Notes: generated from the letters alone by a model not told the origin. 9,910 bases of DNA from Candidatus Aminicenantota bacterium (GCA_029880275.1 JAOUOQ010000053.1:1-9910), one strand, 5' to 3'; shown: positions 1 through 7,245, numbered from the stretch's first letter. Made by a program: numbers and translations.

Positions 1-1061
1 AAGAGATCGAGCTGGCGGAAGACCCCATCACGGTGACCTGGTCAGCCAGCTATGCCAAAGCTGGCAATCTGGAGGCGATTGTCCGCAAGAACCTCTCCAC
101 CAAAGGAGATGTCATCATTGACGAGAGGACTAACACTCTGATAATCACCGACATCCCCCGCCGAGTGGGCACCATTACCGACCTCATCCAGAGCTTAGAT
201 ATACCAACTGCCCAGGTGATGATAGAGGCGCGCATCGTGGAAACCACCGCCAGAGTACTCCAAGATCTGGGGGTCAAGTGGGGGTTCCGCTCGGTAGCCG
301 ATGCGCTCCACGGCAACACCACCAACTTCTTTTTCCCCAACAGCTATCAGATGCAGGGAATGGCTCCCAGCACACAGAGGATGGGGGGCGCGATGGGAGG
401 AGGATTTGGTGCGGGAATGATGGGTGGTGCAATGCCCGGGGCAGCAGGAGGAGGGGGAATGTTGGGCCCTGAAAGCGGGATTGGAGGGACACCCTATGCG
501 GTAAATCTTCCCACCATTGAGGCACCCAATACCGCAGTAGGCTTCACCTTCGGCAGTCTTGGCGGTATCTTCGCCATTGACGCTCAGCTCGAGCTCCTTG
601 AACGCCAGGAGCAGGCACGGGTGCTGTCGCGACCCAAAGTTGCCACCTTGAACAACATTCCCGCTTCCATTAAGAGCGGTTTCCGCATCCCGGTTACCAC
701 CCAGATGGCTCTGGGGATGGTCTCTACCATGTACCAGGATGCCGCCCTGAAGATGACGGTCACCCCCCAAATAACAGCCGATAACACCATCATAATGGAG
801 CTCGAGATAAGCAACGACTACCCCCTGACCGGTGGTGCTAACCCGCAAATATCGACCAAAAGCGCCACCTCGGTAGTCCTGGTCCCTGATGGGGGGACAG
901 CAGTCATCGGGGGCATCATGCAGGTGGCGGAGAGTTATGAGCAGAGTAGAACCCCATTGCTCCATCGAATACCTATCCTCGGATGGCTGTTTAAGAGCCG
1001 ATATAAAAGCAAAAGCAATAGGGAGCTTCTGATATTTGTCACCCCCAAGATTTTGAAATGA
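1..1061 (+). CDS. pilQ: Type IV pilus / type II secretion secretin, C-terminal part (PilQ-like), 5' truncated by window edge
   Basis: Secretins form the gated outer-membrane ring through which pili or secreted proteins pass. The frame is open from the left edge (first full codon at base 3), so the true start lies upstream; about 352 residues are visible. In visible numbering, residues about 10-70 are the end of an N1-type periplasmic domain, with the family signature DERTNTLIITD followed by SLDIP and QVMIEARIVE. The secretin domain follows, with RVLSRPKVATLNN, VTPQITADNTI, a PDGGTAVIGGIM strand, and the closing RTPLLHRIPILGWLFKS and ELLIFVTPKIL motifs that define PilQ/GspD proteins. Between the ARIVE segment and the RVLSRP segment sits a Gly/Met-rich insertion (see 351-488). 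Two probable lipoprotein genes follow after 34 nt. PilQ is favoured over GspD because of the N1 motif and the neighbourhood; the upstream pilMNOP genes would settle it. Family assignment is firm, the pilus role less so. Confidence 0.9.
   Translation, partial: EIELAEDPITVTWSASYAKAGNLEAIVRKNLSTKGDVIIDERTNTLIITDIPRRVGTITDLIQSLDIPTAQVMIEARIVETTARVLQDLGVKWGFRSVADALHGNTTNFFFPNSYQMQGMAPSTQRMGGAMGGGFGAGMMGGAMPGAAGGGGMLGPESGIGGTPYAVNLPTIEAPNTAVGFTFGSLGGIFAIDAQLELLERQEQARVLSRPKVATLNNIPASIKSGFRIPVTTQMALGMVSTMYQDAALKMTVTPQITADNTIIMELEISNDYPLTGGANPQISTKSATSVVLVPDGGTAVIGGIMQVAESYEQSRTPLLHRIPILGWLFKSRYKSKSNRELLIFVTPKILK
351..488 (+). other. Gly/Met-rich low-complexity insertion inside the secretin
   Basis: About 46 codons, starting just after FFFPNSYQ, encode a run dominated by glycine, methionine and alanine with almost no charged residues, for example MGGAMGGGFGAGMMGG. 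It lies between the end of the IEARIVE segment and the GFTFGSLGG strand, a region of variable length and composition in PilQ-like secretins. The bases are locally rich in GGA, GGG and ATG codons. It is probably a flexible loop; which side of the pore it occupies cannot be read from sequence alone. Confidence 0.7.
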
Positions 1062-1095
1062 AAGGTAGGGGTTATTAAAATTAAAGGAGAGGGAG

Positions 1096-1698
1096 ATGAA
1101 AAATAAGCCATTGTTGCTCCTTCTGATACTATCCCTCTTGTTAGGAGGCTTTGCCTGCGGCACCAAAAACAAGATCGGAGAGACCGTGGCCCCGGTTTAC
1201 CTGGTAGTTTCCGCTATACAGCCGCTGCACACCACCCCCGTCCTCAATCTCCGCAAGCACTTTGGTGATGTAAACTTCAACGGAAAATCCCTTGACGAGG
1301 TTGTGCTGGTAGAGCTGACAAACGATTTCAAAGACCCTTTGACTATTACTCCGAGTTCATATCAGGATATCATCGTCACCAGCTACAGGGTCTCCTTTGT
1401 GCGAACTGACGGTGGGATAGATGCGCCAGCTGCGTTTGAAGAGGTCATCAACTACCGGATACCCTGTGGGGATACGATAAGCATAGATAGGCTGGTAATT
1501 CTCAAAGCCCACCAGAAGCTTCAGCCTCCATTGGAGTACCTGCAGCCCTGGTCACTGGGCTTTGAGCCCTCTACTAACTACATCTCCATAACCTGCGAGG
1601 CACTTATTGAGTTCAGTGGAGAGACGATCACCGGGGAACAGGTCTTCGCCAGCGGTTCTTTTATGATAACCTTTATGGATTATTCCGACTCCGAATAA
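1096..1698 (+). CDS. Putative lipoprotein of unknown function downstream of the secretin
   Basis: A 200-residue protein I do not recognise by family. The N-terminus (MKNKP, then a Leu-rich core, then GGFAC) is a signal peptide with a probable lipidated Cys21. The lipobox is relaxed: Gly at -3 where Leu is usual, Phe at -2, Ala at -1. The rest is rich in alternating hydrophobic residues, suggesting a beta-sandwich, with two further cysteines (C124, C167) that could form a disulfide in the periplasm. A good Shine-Dalgarno (AAAGGAGAGG) precedes the ATG. It starts 34 nt after the secretin and ends 14 nt before the next lipoprotein gene, so the three are probably cotranscribed. A role as a secretin-associated lipoprotein (pilotin-like) is possible from position only; no pilotin signature is visible. 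Confidence 0.75.
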   Translation: MKNKPLLLLLILSLLLGGFACGTKNKIGETVAPVYLVVSAIQPLHTTPVLNLRKHFGDVNFNGKSLDEVVLVELTNDFKDPLTITPSSYQDIIVTSYRVSFVRTDGGIDAPAAFEEVINYRIPCGDTISIDRLVILKAHQKLQPPLEYLQPWSLGFEPSTNYISITCEALIEFSGETITGEQVFASGSFMITFMDYSDSE

Positions 1699-1712
1699 GA
1701 AGGATAAGAGAG

Positions 1713-2813
1713 ATGACAAAGAAAGGAACCAGGGCACGATATTTTCTGATAGGTTTGCTCTCCCTTGTGATAGCGGGGATGCTCACCTTCTGCTCACTCG
1801 ACGAGCCCACCGGACCTTCGGGTCCTTTAGGGGATGAGCACAATCCGCCAGAGGAAACCGGCAGTTTCAACAGCATAAGCCTCTCTGCTTTTCCAGGCTC
1901 TATACCCGCTGATGGTTTCTCCTCCAGCATTATCACCGCCACAGTAAAAGACCAAGATGGAAATCCCGCTCCTAATGGGTTACCAGTAGACTTCACAACT
2001 GAGGAAGGGAGCCTTTCCGCAGACGGAATTACCTTAGCAGGCACAGGTCAGGCCTACACTGCCATCACCAGCCGGGGTGAAGCTATTGCCTACCTCATAA
2101 GCTCCACCAAGGTGTGCTTTGCTGAGGTACAAGCCAAGCATGGAGAGGCTCTGGCGGCGGTCCAAATCCAATTCTATCGCACCGAGAAAGATGCTGGCAG
2201 AATTGACCTGACCGCCTTGGATTTGGATGGGGCCGACTACAAAGGCGGAGATACGCCACCTTTGGAGCTTATCCTCAAGGCGGTGGTATATAACAGATAT
2301 GATGTCCCCATGCCACATGCGGAGGTTATTTTCGCAACCTATAGTGGATTCTTCGACAACGGTAATCAGGCAATCAAGCGCACAGCCGACAGCAATGGGA
2401 CTGCCTTTGCTCTCCTCCATCAGGTATCGAAGTCCACTATAGTAAGTGCCAAATCGGGGCTCTTCTATACCGCCATACCAGTCCCTGTAGGAAAGAATGA
2501 GCCACCTAATGCCAGCCTGGTGGTCACCCCTGCTTCAATTCCCTCTATTCCTTACACGGTGACTCTTGATGCTTCGGGTTCCACCGACCCCAATCCGGAG
2601 GATGCTGCCAATCTAACCTATGAGTTCACCTGGCAGGCAACAGGCACTGCCCATGCTGTCCTGAGTGTGACCGGACCCACTGGTAGCCCCTATGCCACAG
2701 CAACTATTGATGCTGGCGTTTCCGGAGATAAGGTGACTTTCATCGTTACTGTCACCGACCCCAGTGGTTTCAGCGACAGCGCCTCTGCAACGGTGACCAT
2801 AAGCATACCCTGA
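1713..2813 (+). CDS. Putative lipoprotein with two bacterial Ig-like (Big_1) domains and a C-terminal PKD-like domain
   Basis: A 366-residue envelope protein. Residues 8-26 are a hydrophobic signal with a candidate lipidated Cys27 (sequence LTFC; Phe at -1 is unusual for a lipobox). A Pro/Gly-rich linker follows. Residues about 54-155 fit a Big_1 (invasin-type) domain: ADGFSSSIITATVKDQDGNP, then GLPVDFTTEEGSL and later RGEAIAYLISS. Residues about 162-258 look like a second, more divergent copy (LILKAVVYNRYDVPMPHAEV, then ADSNGTAFALLH). Residues about 265-366 resemble a PKD domain (TVTLDASGSTDPNPED, FIVTVTDPSGFSDSASATV). Such domains are stalk or adhesion modules. The start has an AAGGATAAGAG ribosome site and lies 14 nt after the previous gene. 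A surface or periplasmic structural role next to the pilus machinery is inferred; no catalytic domain is present. Confidence 0.8.
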   Translation: MTKKGTRARYFLIGLLSLVIAGMLTFCSLDEPTGPSGPLGDEHNPPEETGSFNSISLSAFPGSIPADGFSSSIITATVKDQDGNPAPNGLPVDFTTEEGSLSADGITLAGTGQAYTAITSRGEAIAYLISSTKVCFAEVQAKHGEALAAVQIQFYRTEKDAGRIDLTALDLDGADYKGGDTPPLELILKAVVYNRYDVPMPHAEVIFATYSGFFDNGNQAIKRTADSNGTAFALLHQVSKSTIVSAKSGLFYTAIPVPVGKNEPPNASLVVTPASIPSIPYTVTLDASGSTDPNPEDAANLTYEFTWQATGTAHAVLSVTGPTGSPYATATIDAGVSGDKVTFIVTVTDPSGFSDSASATVTISIP

Positions 2814-2839
2814 GGGAAGAGCAGCCCATAGAGAGACAG

Positions 2840-2859
2840 ACCCCTCCTGCAGGTGGGGT
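2840..2859. repeat. Short inverted repeat in the intergenic region after the Ig-like lipoprotein gene
   Basis: The 20-nt segment ACCCCTCCTGCAGGTGGGGT can fold into a hairpin: five outer pairs, a T-T mismatch, two inner pairs and a TGCA loop. It lies in the 114-nt gap before the TPR gene. No T-run follows, so it is not a canonical Rho-independent terminator. It could attenuate or protect the transcript end, or be incidental. Confidence 0.3.
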
Positions 2860-2927
2860 AGATGCCCTCTGGTGGAACTAAGAGAAAAAGACTAAGTTTG
2901 TAAAAAAGGCACATTGGGAGAAAGCTC

Positions 2928-4100
2928 ATGGCTGAAGAGGAAAGGGAGTTTAACATCTCCCCCAAGATTGAACAGCTTCAGAAAAAACTGGATAAGGACC
3001 CCGATTCCAAGATTTTCCTTCTTTTAGCCGAGGAATATCGGAAATCGGGAATGCAAGAGGAAGCTATTGCTGTCTGCCAGGAGGGTTTGGAAAAGCACCC
3101 CAATTATACATCAGCCAGAGTGGTGCTGGGAAGGGCATATATGGAACTCAAAAAGATGTTAGAAGCCCAAGCAGAATTTGAAGAGGTAATCAGCAAAATC
3201 CCCGACAACCTTGTGGCAAATAAATTCCTGGGGGATCTATATTTTATGCAAGGGAACCTTAACAGCGCCTTAGAGCGATACCAGGTAGTCATAAGATTAG
3301 ACCCCTCCAATGAGGAGGTAGCCTCCAAAATAAAGAATGTATCCGAAAAATTAGAACAGCAGATCCCCATAGCCGTTCGCCCCGAAAAGATTATCGACGA
3401 GCTCCCATCTCCCCTTTTTGAAGAAGATGAGCACGCAGAGGAGCCTTCTGAAGAAAAACCTGAAGAAGATGAACACGCAGAGGAACTCTCCGAAGAAAAA
3501 ATTGAAGAATATAATAAACACATAGAGGAGCTCTCTGAAGAAAAGCCTGAAGAATATGATGAACACTTAGAAGAGCTCACCGAACAAGAAGAAGAAACGC
3601 CCTCGCAGATAACGCTCGACCTCACCGAGGAAGAGAACTCCATCCCCATTTCTGAAGAAATACCAGATGAGCCGCAACCTCAACCACCTCAACCAGCACC
3701 ACCGCTCCAGGAGGAAAGCCCCATCCTTCCTCCAGCGACAGAGGAACCCTCAGCCCTCCCATCGGAGCCAGAAATCCCAGCCATTGACGAAGAGAAAAAT
3801 GAGCTGACTACAGCGACCATAGCCGAGCTCTACGCCAAACAGGGGCTCTTTGACAAAGCCATCAAGCTCTATAATGAACTGCTGGAAGCCAACCCCGACA
3901 ATATGGAGCTTAAGTTCAGATACGACCAGCTTCTGGACCGCAAAAAACAGGAGGAGACCAGACAAAAAGAGACTAAAGGAATCCCTCCTATTATGGACGA
4001 AGGAGAGGAAGCTATTAGGAAAAAAAAGATAGATATGCTCAACAAATGGCTGGAAACCTTAAAGAAAAAGAGACCGCCTCAATCTGACTCAGATGTTTAA
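2928..4100 (+). CDS. TPR-repeat protein with acidic tandem repeats and a proline-rich linker
   Basis: A 390-residue soluble protein without a signal peptide, so probably cytoplasmic. Three consecutive TPR motifs occupy residues about 27-128, each with the usual A/G/Y/A pattern and ending in HPNY, IPDN or DPSN. A highly acidic segment, about 165-221, consists of four near-copies of a 14-15-residue unit. A proline-rich linker (about 248-285, with several PP pairs) leads to a fourth TPR, about 293-326, ending NPDN. The lysine-rich tail contains KIDMLNKWLETLKK, probably an amphipathic helix for docking. The start has GGGAG upstream. The last 8 nt overlap the start of the Roadblock gene, indicating translational coupling and a likely shared function. 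TPR proteins are scaffolds; the partner is not identified by sequence. The PP pairs may make its translation EF-P sensitive. Confidence 0.85.
   Translation: MAEEEREFNISPKIEQLQKKLDKDPDSKIFLLLAEEYRKSGMQEEAIAVCQEGLEKHPNYTSARVVLGRAYMELKKMLEAQAEFEEVISKIPDNLVANKFLGDLYFMQGNLNSALERYQVVIRLDPSNEEVASKIKNVSEKLEQQIPIAVRPEKIIDELPSPLFEEDEHAEEPSEEKPEEDEHAEELSEEKIEEYNKHIEELSEEKPEEYDEHLEELTEQEEETPSQITLDLTEEENSIPISEEIPDEPQPQPPQPAPPLQEESPILPPATEEPSALPSEPEIPAIDEEKNELTTATIAELYAKQGLFDKAIKLYNELLEANPDNMELKFRYDQLLDRKKQEETRQKETKGIPPIMDEGEEAIRKKKIDMLNKWLETLKKKRPPQSDSDV
3420..3590 (+). repeat. Four tandem copies of an acidic 14-15-codon unit within the TPR gene
   Basis: The units start at 3420, 3462, 3504 and 3549 and encode EEDEHAEEPSEEKP, EEDEHAEELSEEKI, EEYNKHIEELSEEKP and EEYDEHLEELTEQE. 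The first two are nearly identical and the later two have diverged, one having gained a residue. This is the pattern of stepwise in-frame tandem duplication. The product is a charged, probably helical or disordered spacer between the TPR blocks. Confidence 0.85.
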
Positions 4101-4449
4101 AAACATATTGCAAGAAATCCTAAACCGCGTTAATCACTCCATTGGGGTGTTAGTGCTCGATTCTGATGGTCTGATAATTGATAAATTCATCCGAGGGGAA
4201 GAGCTGGAGATAGAAAATCTGGCAGTCGAGTGCATTAATTTAATCAAAGAGACACGTCTTCTTACCCTCAATCCCCGAGTGGGGGCTCTGGAAGAGTTAA
4301 TCCTTCAGAGCGAAAAGATACGGTTCATCCTGAGGGCGATCACCCCCGAGCACTTTCTTATCCTCCTTATGAAACCCGAAGGGCTCACCGGATTGGCCCG
4401 TTACCAACTGGCAAAGTCACGCTTTCAATTAGAAAAGGAGTTCCGTTAG
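4093..4449 (+). CDS. Roadblock/LC7-domain protein (MglB-like fold)
   Basis: A 118-residue single-domain protein. The pattern fits the Roadblock/LC7 fold: N-terminal helix (residues 1-14), the strand pair IGVLVLDSDGLIIDKF (17-32), a helix EIENLAVECINLIKET (39-54), strands EELILQSEKIRFILRAI and HFLILLMKP (67-95), then a long C-terminal helix GLARYQLAKSRFQLEKEF (100-117). Proteins of this family dimerise and act as GAPs or platforms for small Ras-like GTPases; MglB acting on MglA in polarity and type IV pilus switching is the best-known bacterial case. No GTPase gene is visible here. The ATG overlaps the TPR stop by 8 nt, so the two are translationally coupled and may form a complex. The link to pilus control is inference from the neighbouring secretin gene. 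Confidence 0.8.
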   Translation: MFKNILQEILNRVNHSIGVLVLDSDGLIIDKFIRGEELEIENLAVECINLIKETRLLTLNPRVGALEELILQSEKIRFILRAITPEHFLILLMKPEGLTGLARYQLAKSRFQLEKEFR

Positions 4450-4537
4450 CCAGAGCCCCCCTCTATAATATAGCCCTCTCTATCCCCGTGATACCAAAAC
4501 AGAAGGTGTCTCCACTTCACGCTGTATATCTTCATCC

Positions 4538-4566
4538 TTGACAGAGGAGTTAAACTTCATTATAAT
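4538..4566 (+). promoter_or_regulatory. Perfect-consensus sigma70 promoter of efp (-35 TTGACA, 17-nt spacer, -10 TATAAT)
   Basis: TTGACA at 4538-4543 and TATAAT at 4561-4566 are both exact consensus hexamers at the optimal 17-nt spacing. They lie in the 138-nt gap between the Roadblock gene and efp. A start about seven bases downstream (near 4573-4574) would give a leader of about 14 nt, consisting essentially of the AAAGGGGG ribosome site. This implies strong constitutive transcription of efp and probably accB and accC, independent of the pilus genes upstream. Confidence 0.85.
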
Positions 4567-4587
4567 TTTTCCTAAAGGGGGTTCAAA

Positions 4588-5151
4588 GTGTATTCTACCA
4601 GCGATTTTCGCAATGGGCTGAAGATCGAGGTCGACGGCATCCCTTACGAGATAGCAGAGTTCCTTCATGTGAAGCCGGGAAAAGGGGGGGCGTTCGTTCG
4701 CACCAAGCTGAAAAACATGGAGAGCGGCACAGTTATCGACAAAACCTTCAGAGCGGGCGAGAAAGTGGAGAAAGCCGATATTCAAGAAAGAGCCATGCAG
4801 TTCCTCTACCGCAGTGGAGATGAGTTCCACTTCATGGAGATGGATACCTATGGGGAGGTTATCCTGTCCGCCGAGGAAATCAAGGGGGCGGATAAATTCC
4901 TCTCCGAGGGGGAGACGGTAACCATCCTCTACCACGGGAAGAACCCCATCGGGGTGGAGCTGCCTTTTTTTGTAAATTTAAAGGTCATCAAGACCGAGCC
5001 GGGGGTCAGGGGGAACACCGCTGCAGGAGGAACCAAGCCTGCTACCCTCAGCACAGGAGCAGTGGTGCAGGTTCCCTTCTTTATTGAAGAAAACGACCTT
5101 ATCAAGGTGGACACCCGCACAGGAGAATATATTGAGCGGACCACCAAATAG
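4588..5151 (+). CDS. efp: Translation elongation factor P
   Basis: EF-P binds between the P and E sites of stalled ribosomes and restores peptide-bond formation at polyproline stretches. The 187-residue length and all three domains match the family: KOW-like N-terminal domain with HVKPGKGGAFVRTKLKN, OB domain, and the C-terminal signature KPATLSTGAVVQVPFFIEE ending IKVDTRTGEYIERT. The loop tip residue normally modified is Lys32 here (PGKGG), so a lysine-type modification (beta-lysyl or 5-aminopentanol class) is possible and the arginine-rhamnose type is excluded. No epmA, epmB or other modification gene is in the window. The start is GTG at 4588: an in-frame stop at 4573-4575 excludes a longer form, and AAAGGGGG lies at good spacing. 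It is served by the consensus promoter at 4538-4566 and is followed after 46 nt by accB. Confidence 0.97.
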   Translation: MYSTSDFRNGLKIEVDGIPYEIAEFLHVKPGKGGAFVRTKLKNMESGTVIDKTFRAGEKVEKADIQERAMQFLYRSGDEFHFMEMDTYGEVILSAEEIKGADKFLSEGETVTILYHGKNPIGVELPFFVNLKVIKTEPGVRGNTAAGGTKPATLSTGAVVQVPFFIEENDLIKVDTRTGEYIERTTK

Positions 5152-5197
5152 GAACCACCCCTTCTGCTCCGCCTGGCGATCTGAAAAGGAGTGAGAG

Positions 5198-5653
5198 GTG
5201 AATCTGCAAGAAATAAAAGAGTTGCTGAAGCTGATAACCGAAAGCAACATCCAGGAGTTCGAACTGGAAAGAGCGGGCATAAAAATTAGAATAAAAAAAG
5301 CTGATTCTTTAAACATTCAACCCACCTCTCTCACCAACAAAGTGGAAGCAGAGCTCCCACCCGAGACCAAGCCCGCGGAAATCCCTCCCCCAGTCGAGGA
5401 GAAGACCGATAACCTGTACATTGTCAAATCCCCCATTGTGGGCACCTTCTATCGCTCACCCAGCCCTGATTCTCCCCCTTATATCGAAGAGGGAGAAGAG
5501 GTATCCACAGGCAAAGTGCTGTGCATAATCGAAGCTATGAAGGTGATGAACGAAATAGCCTCCGAGGTAGATGGGAGGATAGTCAAAATTTTTGTCAAGA
5601 ACGAGCAACCAGTGGAGTATGGGGAAAAGCTCTTTGCTATTAAAACCAGCTGA
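5198..5653 (+). CDS. accB: Biotin carboxyl carrier protein of acetyl-CoA carboxylase
   Basis: AccB carries the biotin that is carboxylated by AccC and then used by the carboxyltransferase to make malonyl-CoA for fatty-acid synthesis. The 151-residue protein has the AccB N-terminal helix region (MNLQEIKELLKLITESNI, then FELERAGIKIRIKK), a Pro-rich linker (about 52-70, including PPP), and the biotinyl domain from about residue 74. The domain shows SPIVGTFYRSPSPDSPP, which includes the bacterial AccB thumb, and the biotin site EAMKVMNEI with the target lysine at K115. The start is GTG with AAAGGAGTGAG just upstream; this start gives the standard N-terminus. It lies 46 nt after efp and 102 nt before accC, and is likely cotranscribed with both. 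Confidence 0.96.
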   Translation: MNLQEIKELLKLITESNIQEFELERAGIKIRIKKADSLNIQPTSLTNKVEAELPPETKPAEIPPPVEEKTDNLYIVKSPIVGTFYRSPSPDSPPYIEEGEEVSTGKVLCIIEAMKVMNEIASEVDGRIVKIFVKNEQPVEYGEKLFAIKTS

Positions 5654-5755
5654 GAGCAAATTCTTTAAATGGCAAAGCGCCACCTGTTATCCCCTTTTTC
5701 CTCAAGTGATGGCTATTAAGGGTATGGTACACTTGCTCCATAAAGAGAAAAAACC

Positions 5756-7135
5756 ATGGCACGGAAGCCGCTGAAGATTAGAAAGATACTGATTGCCAAC
5801 CGCGGAGAGATTGCTCTGCGCATTATCTGGGCTTGTAAAGAGCTGGGAATCAAAACCGCTGCCATATACTCGGAGCCGGATAAGGATGCCCTCCATGTGC
5901 GCTTTGCTGACGAAGAGGTCTGCGTGGGTCCCGCCAAAAGCTCCGAAAGCTACCTCAACATCCCCAATATCATCAGTGCAGCCGAAATCACCGGATCCGA
6001 TGCTATTCATCCAGGCTACGGCTTCTTAGCCGAGAACCCCGACTTTGCGGAGATTTGCGAGCATTGTGACATATGCTTTATAGGACCATCCGCCCAACTT
6101 ATCCGTCAAATGGGCGACAAACAGCAAGCCAGAAAGATTATGATAGAGGCAGGTGTGCCGGTGACCCCAGGGAGTGAAGATATAGTAGATTCCCTGGACA
6201 CTGCCCGCAAAGTAGCCCGCAAGATAGGGTATCCCGTCATCCTGAAAGCCATAGCCGGCGGTGGCGGAAGAGGGATGAGGATTATAAACTCGGAGAGTGA
6301 GCTCCTCGATACCTTCGAATCTGCCCAGTCGGAAGCCAGGAGCAGCTTCGGCGAAGGGAGCCTTTATATAGAGAAGTATCTCCGGAAGACACGGCATATT
6401 GAGTTTCAGATTCTGGGAGACACCCACGGAAATATTATCCACCTGGGAGAGCGCGAATGCTCCATACAGCGGCGCTATCAGAAGTTAATCGAGGAATCAC
6501 CCTCCCCTGCCCTCAGTCCCCGCCTGCGAAAGAGGATGGCGGAGGTAGCTCTCCGGGGAGCCCAAGCGGTCGGATACTACAGCGCCGGCACGATAGAGTT
6601 TCTCCTTGACCAGGATAACAACTTCTACTTTAATGAGATGAACACACGCATTCAGGTAGAGCACACGGTCACAGAAATGCTTCTGCGTATAGACCTGATA
6701 AAAGAGCAGATTAAGATTGCCGCCGGTGAGCCTTTATCTTTCTCCCAGAGTAACCTCCAACCGCGCGGCTCCTCTATTGAGGCACGAATCTATGCTGAAG
6801 ACCCGGAGACCATGAATCCCTCACCCGGCATCATCACCGCCTTTAATATACCCAAAGGTCCGGGCGTAAGAGTAGATACCGCCGTCCATGAAGGCTGCTG
6901 GATAAGCCCTTATTATGACCCGCTCATTGCTAAAATCGTCGTCCATGGCAACGATAGACAGGAAGCCATCCGGAGGCTGAAAAGAGCGCTGGAATCCCTC
7001 ATTATTGAGGGAATAAAGACCAATATCCCCTTGCACCTGAAGGTCATCAAAGACCCCGCCTTCATCAGAGGAGAAACCCATACCCACTTTCTGGATAAAT
7101 TCCTCCCCGGTCAAACCAATCGTATATTAGCGTAA
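5756..7135 (+). CDS. accC: Biotin carboxylase subunit of acetyl-CoA carboxylase
   Basis: AccC uses ATP and bicarbonate to carboxylate biotin on AccB. The 459-residue protein is full length for the family. It begins with the biotin carboxylase N-terminal domain (KILIANRGEIALRI, residues 10-23; HPGYGFLAEN, 85-94). An ATP-grasp domain follows, with K122, K164, the glycine loop GGGGRGM (168-174), H214, K243, E281, E294, and N296/R298 within NEMNTRIQVEH. The C-terminal domain holds R344 (IEARIYAED). These residues align with the E. coli catalytic set at a constant small offset, so activity is expected. Minor variants are RRYQK in place of the E. coli RRHQK, and EHTVTE in place of EHPVTE; Thr at the latter site is also known in pyruvate carboxylases. 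The ribosome site before ATG 5756 is weak (AAAGAG). Together with accB it forms the carboxylation half only; accA and accD must lie elsewhere. Confidence 0.96.
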   Translation: MARKPLKIRKILIANRGEIALRIIWACKELGIKTAAIYSEPDKDALHVRFADEEVCVGPAKSSESYLNIPNIISAAEITGSDAIHPGYGFLAENPDFAEICEHCDICFIGPSAQLIRQMGDKQQARKIMIEAGVPVTPGSEDIVDSLDTARKVARKIGYPVILKAIAGGGGRGMRIINSESELLDTFESAQSEARSSFGEGSLYIEKYLRKTRHIEFQILGDTHGNIIHLGERECSIQRRYQKLIEESPSPALSPRLRKRMAEVALRGAQAVGYYSAGTIEFLLDQDNNFYFNEMNTRIQVEHTVTEMLLRIDLIKEQIKIAAGEPLSFSQSNLQPRGSSIEARIYAEDPETMNPSPGIITAFNIPKGPGVRVDTAVHEGCWISPYYDPLIAKIVVHGNDRQEAIRRLKRALESLIIEGIKTNIPLHLKVIKDPAFIRGETHTHFLDKFLPGQTNRILA

Positions 7136-7245
7136 GCCAAAAGACACTCCACCGTTGCTAAAGCCCTCATACTCGCTTATCTTTTATTCCGAAACTATAG
7201 CCCTTTACCTCCGTTCTGCATTTCATCCTTCGCCTCTGAATTGTC

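Noticed and set aside
195..1172. Long minus-strand open frame (325 codons) opposite the secretin and the first lipoprotein start
   Set aside because: It lies antisense to a clearly recognised secretin frame, its translation has no family motif, and its composition follows the opposite strand.
3104..3649. Serine-rich minus-strand open frame opposite the acidic repeat
   Set aside because: The serine and cysteine runs are simply the complement of GAA/GAG-rich repeat codons in the TPR gene; a shadow.
3850..3875. TTGACA followed by TATAAT inside the TPR gene
   Set aside because: The spacer is only 14 nt, too short for sigma70, and the bases are explained by the TPR coding sequence (FDKAIKLYNE).
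4464..4469. Second TATAAT after the Roadblock gene
   Set aside because: No acceptable -35 hexamer lies 16-18 nt upstream, and the perfect promoter at 4538-4566 explains efp expression better.
5654..5738. GAGCAA/TTGCTC complementary ends in the accB-accC gap, and a 16-codon mini-frame within it
   Set aside because: Only 6 nt of complementarity across about 73 nt, and the mini-frame has no ribosome site; neither rises above chance.
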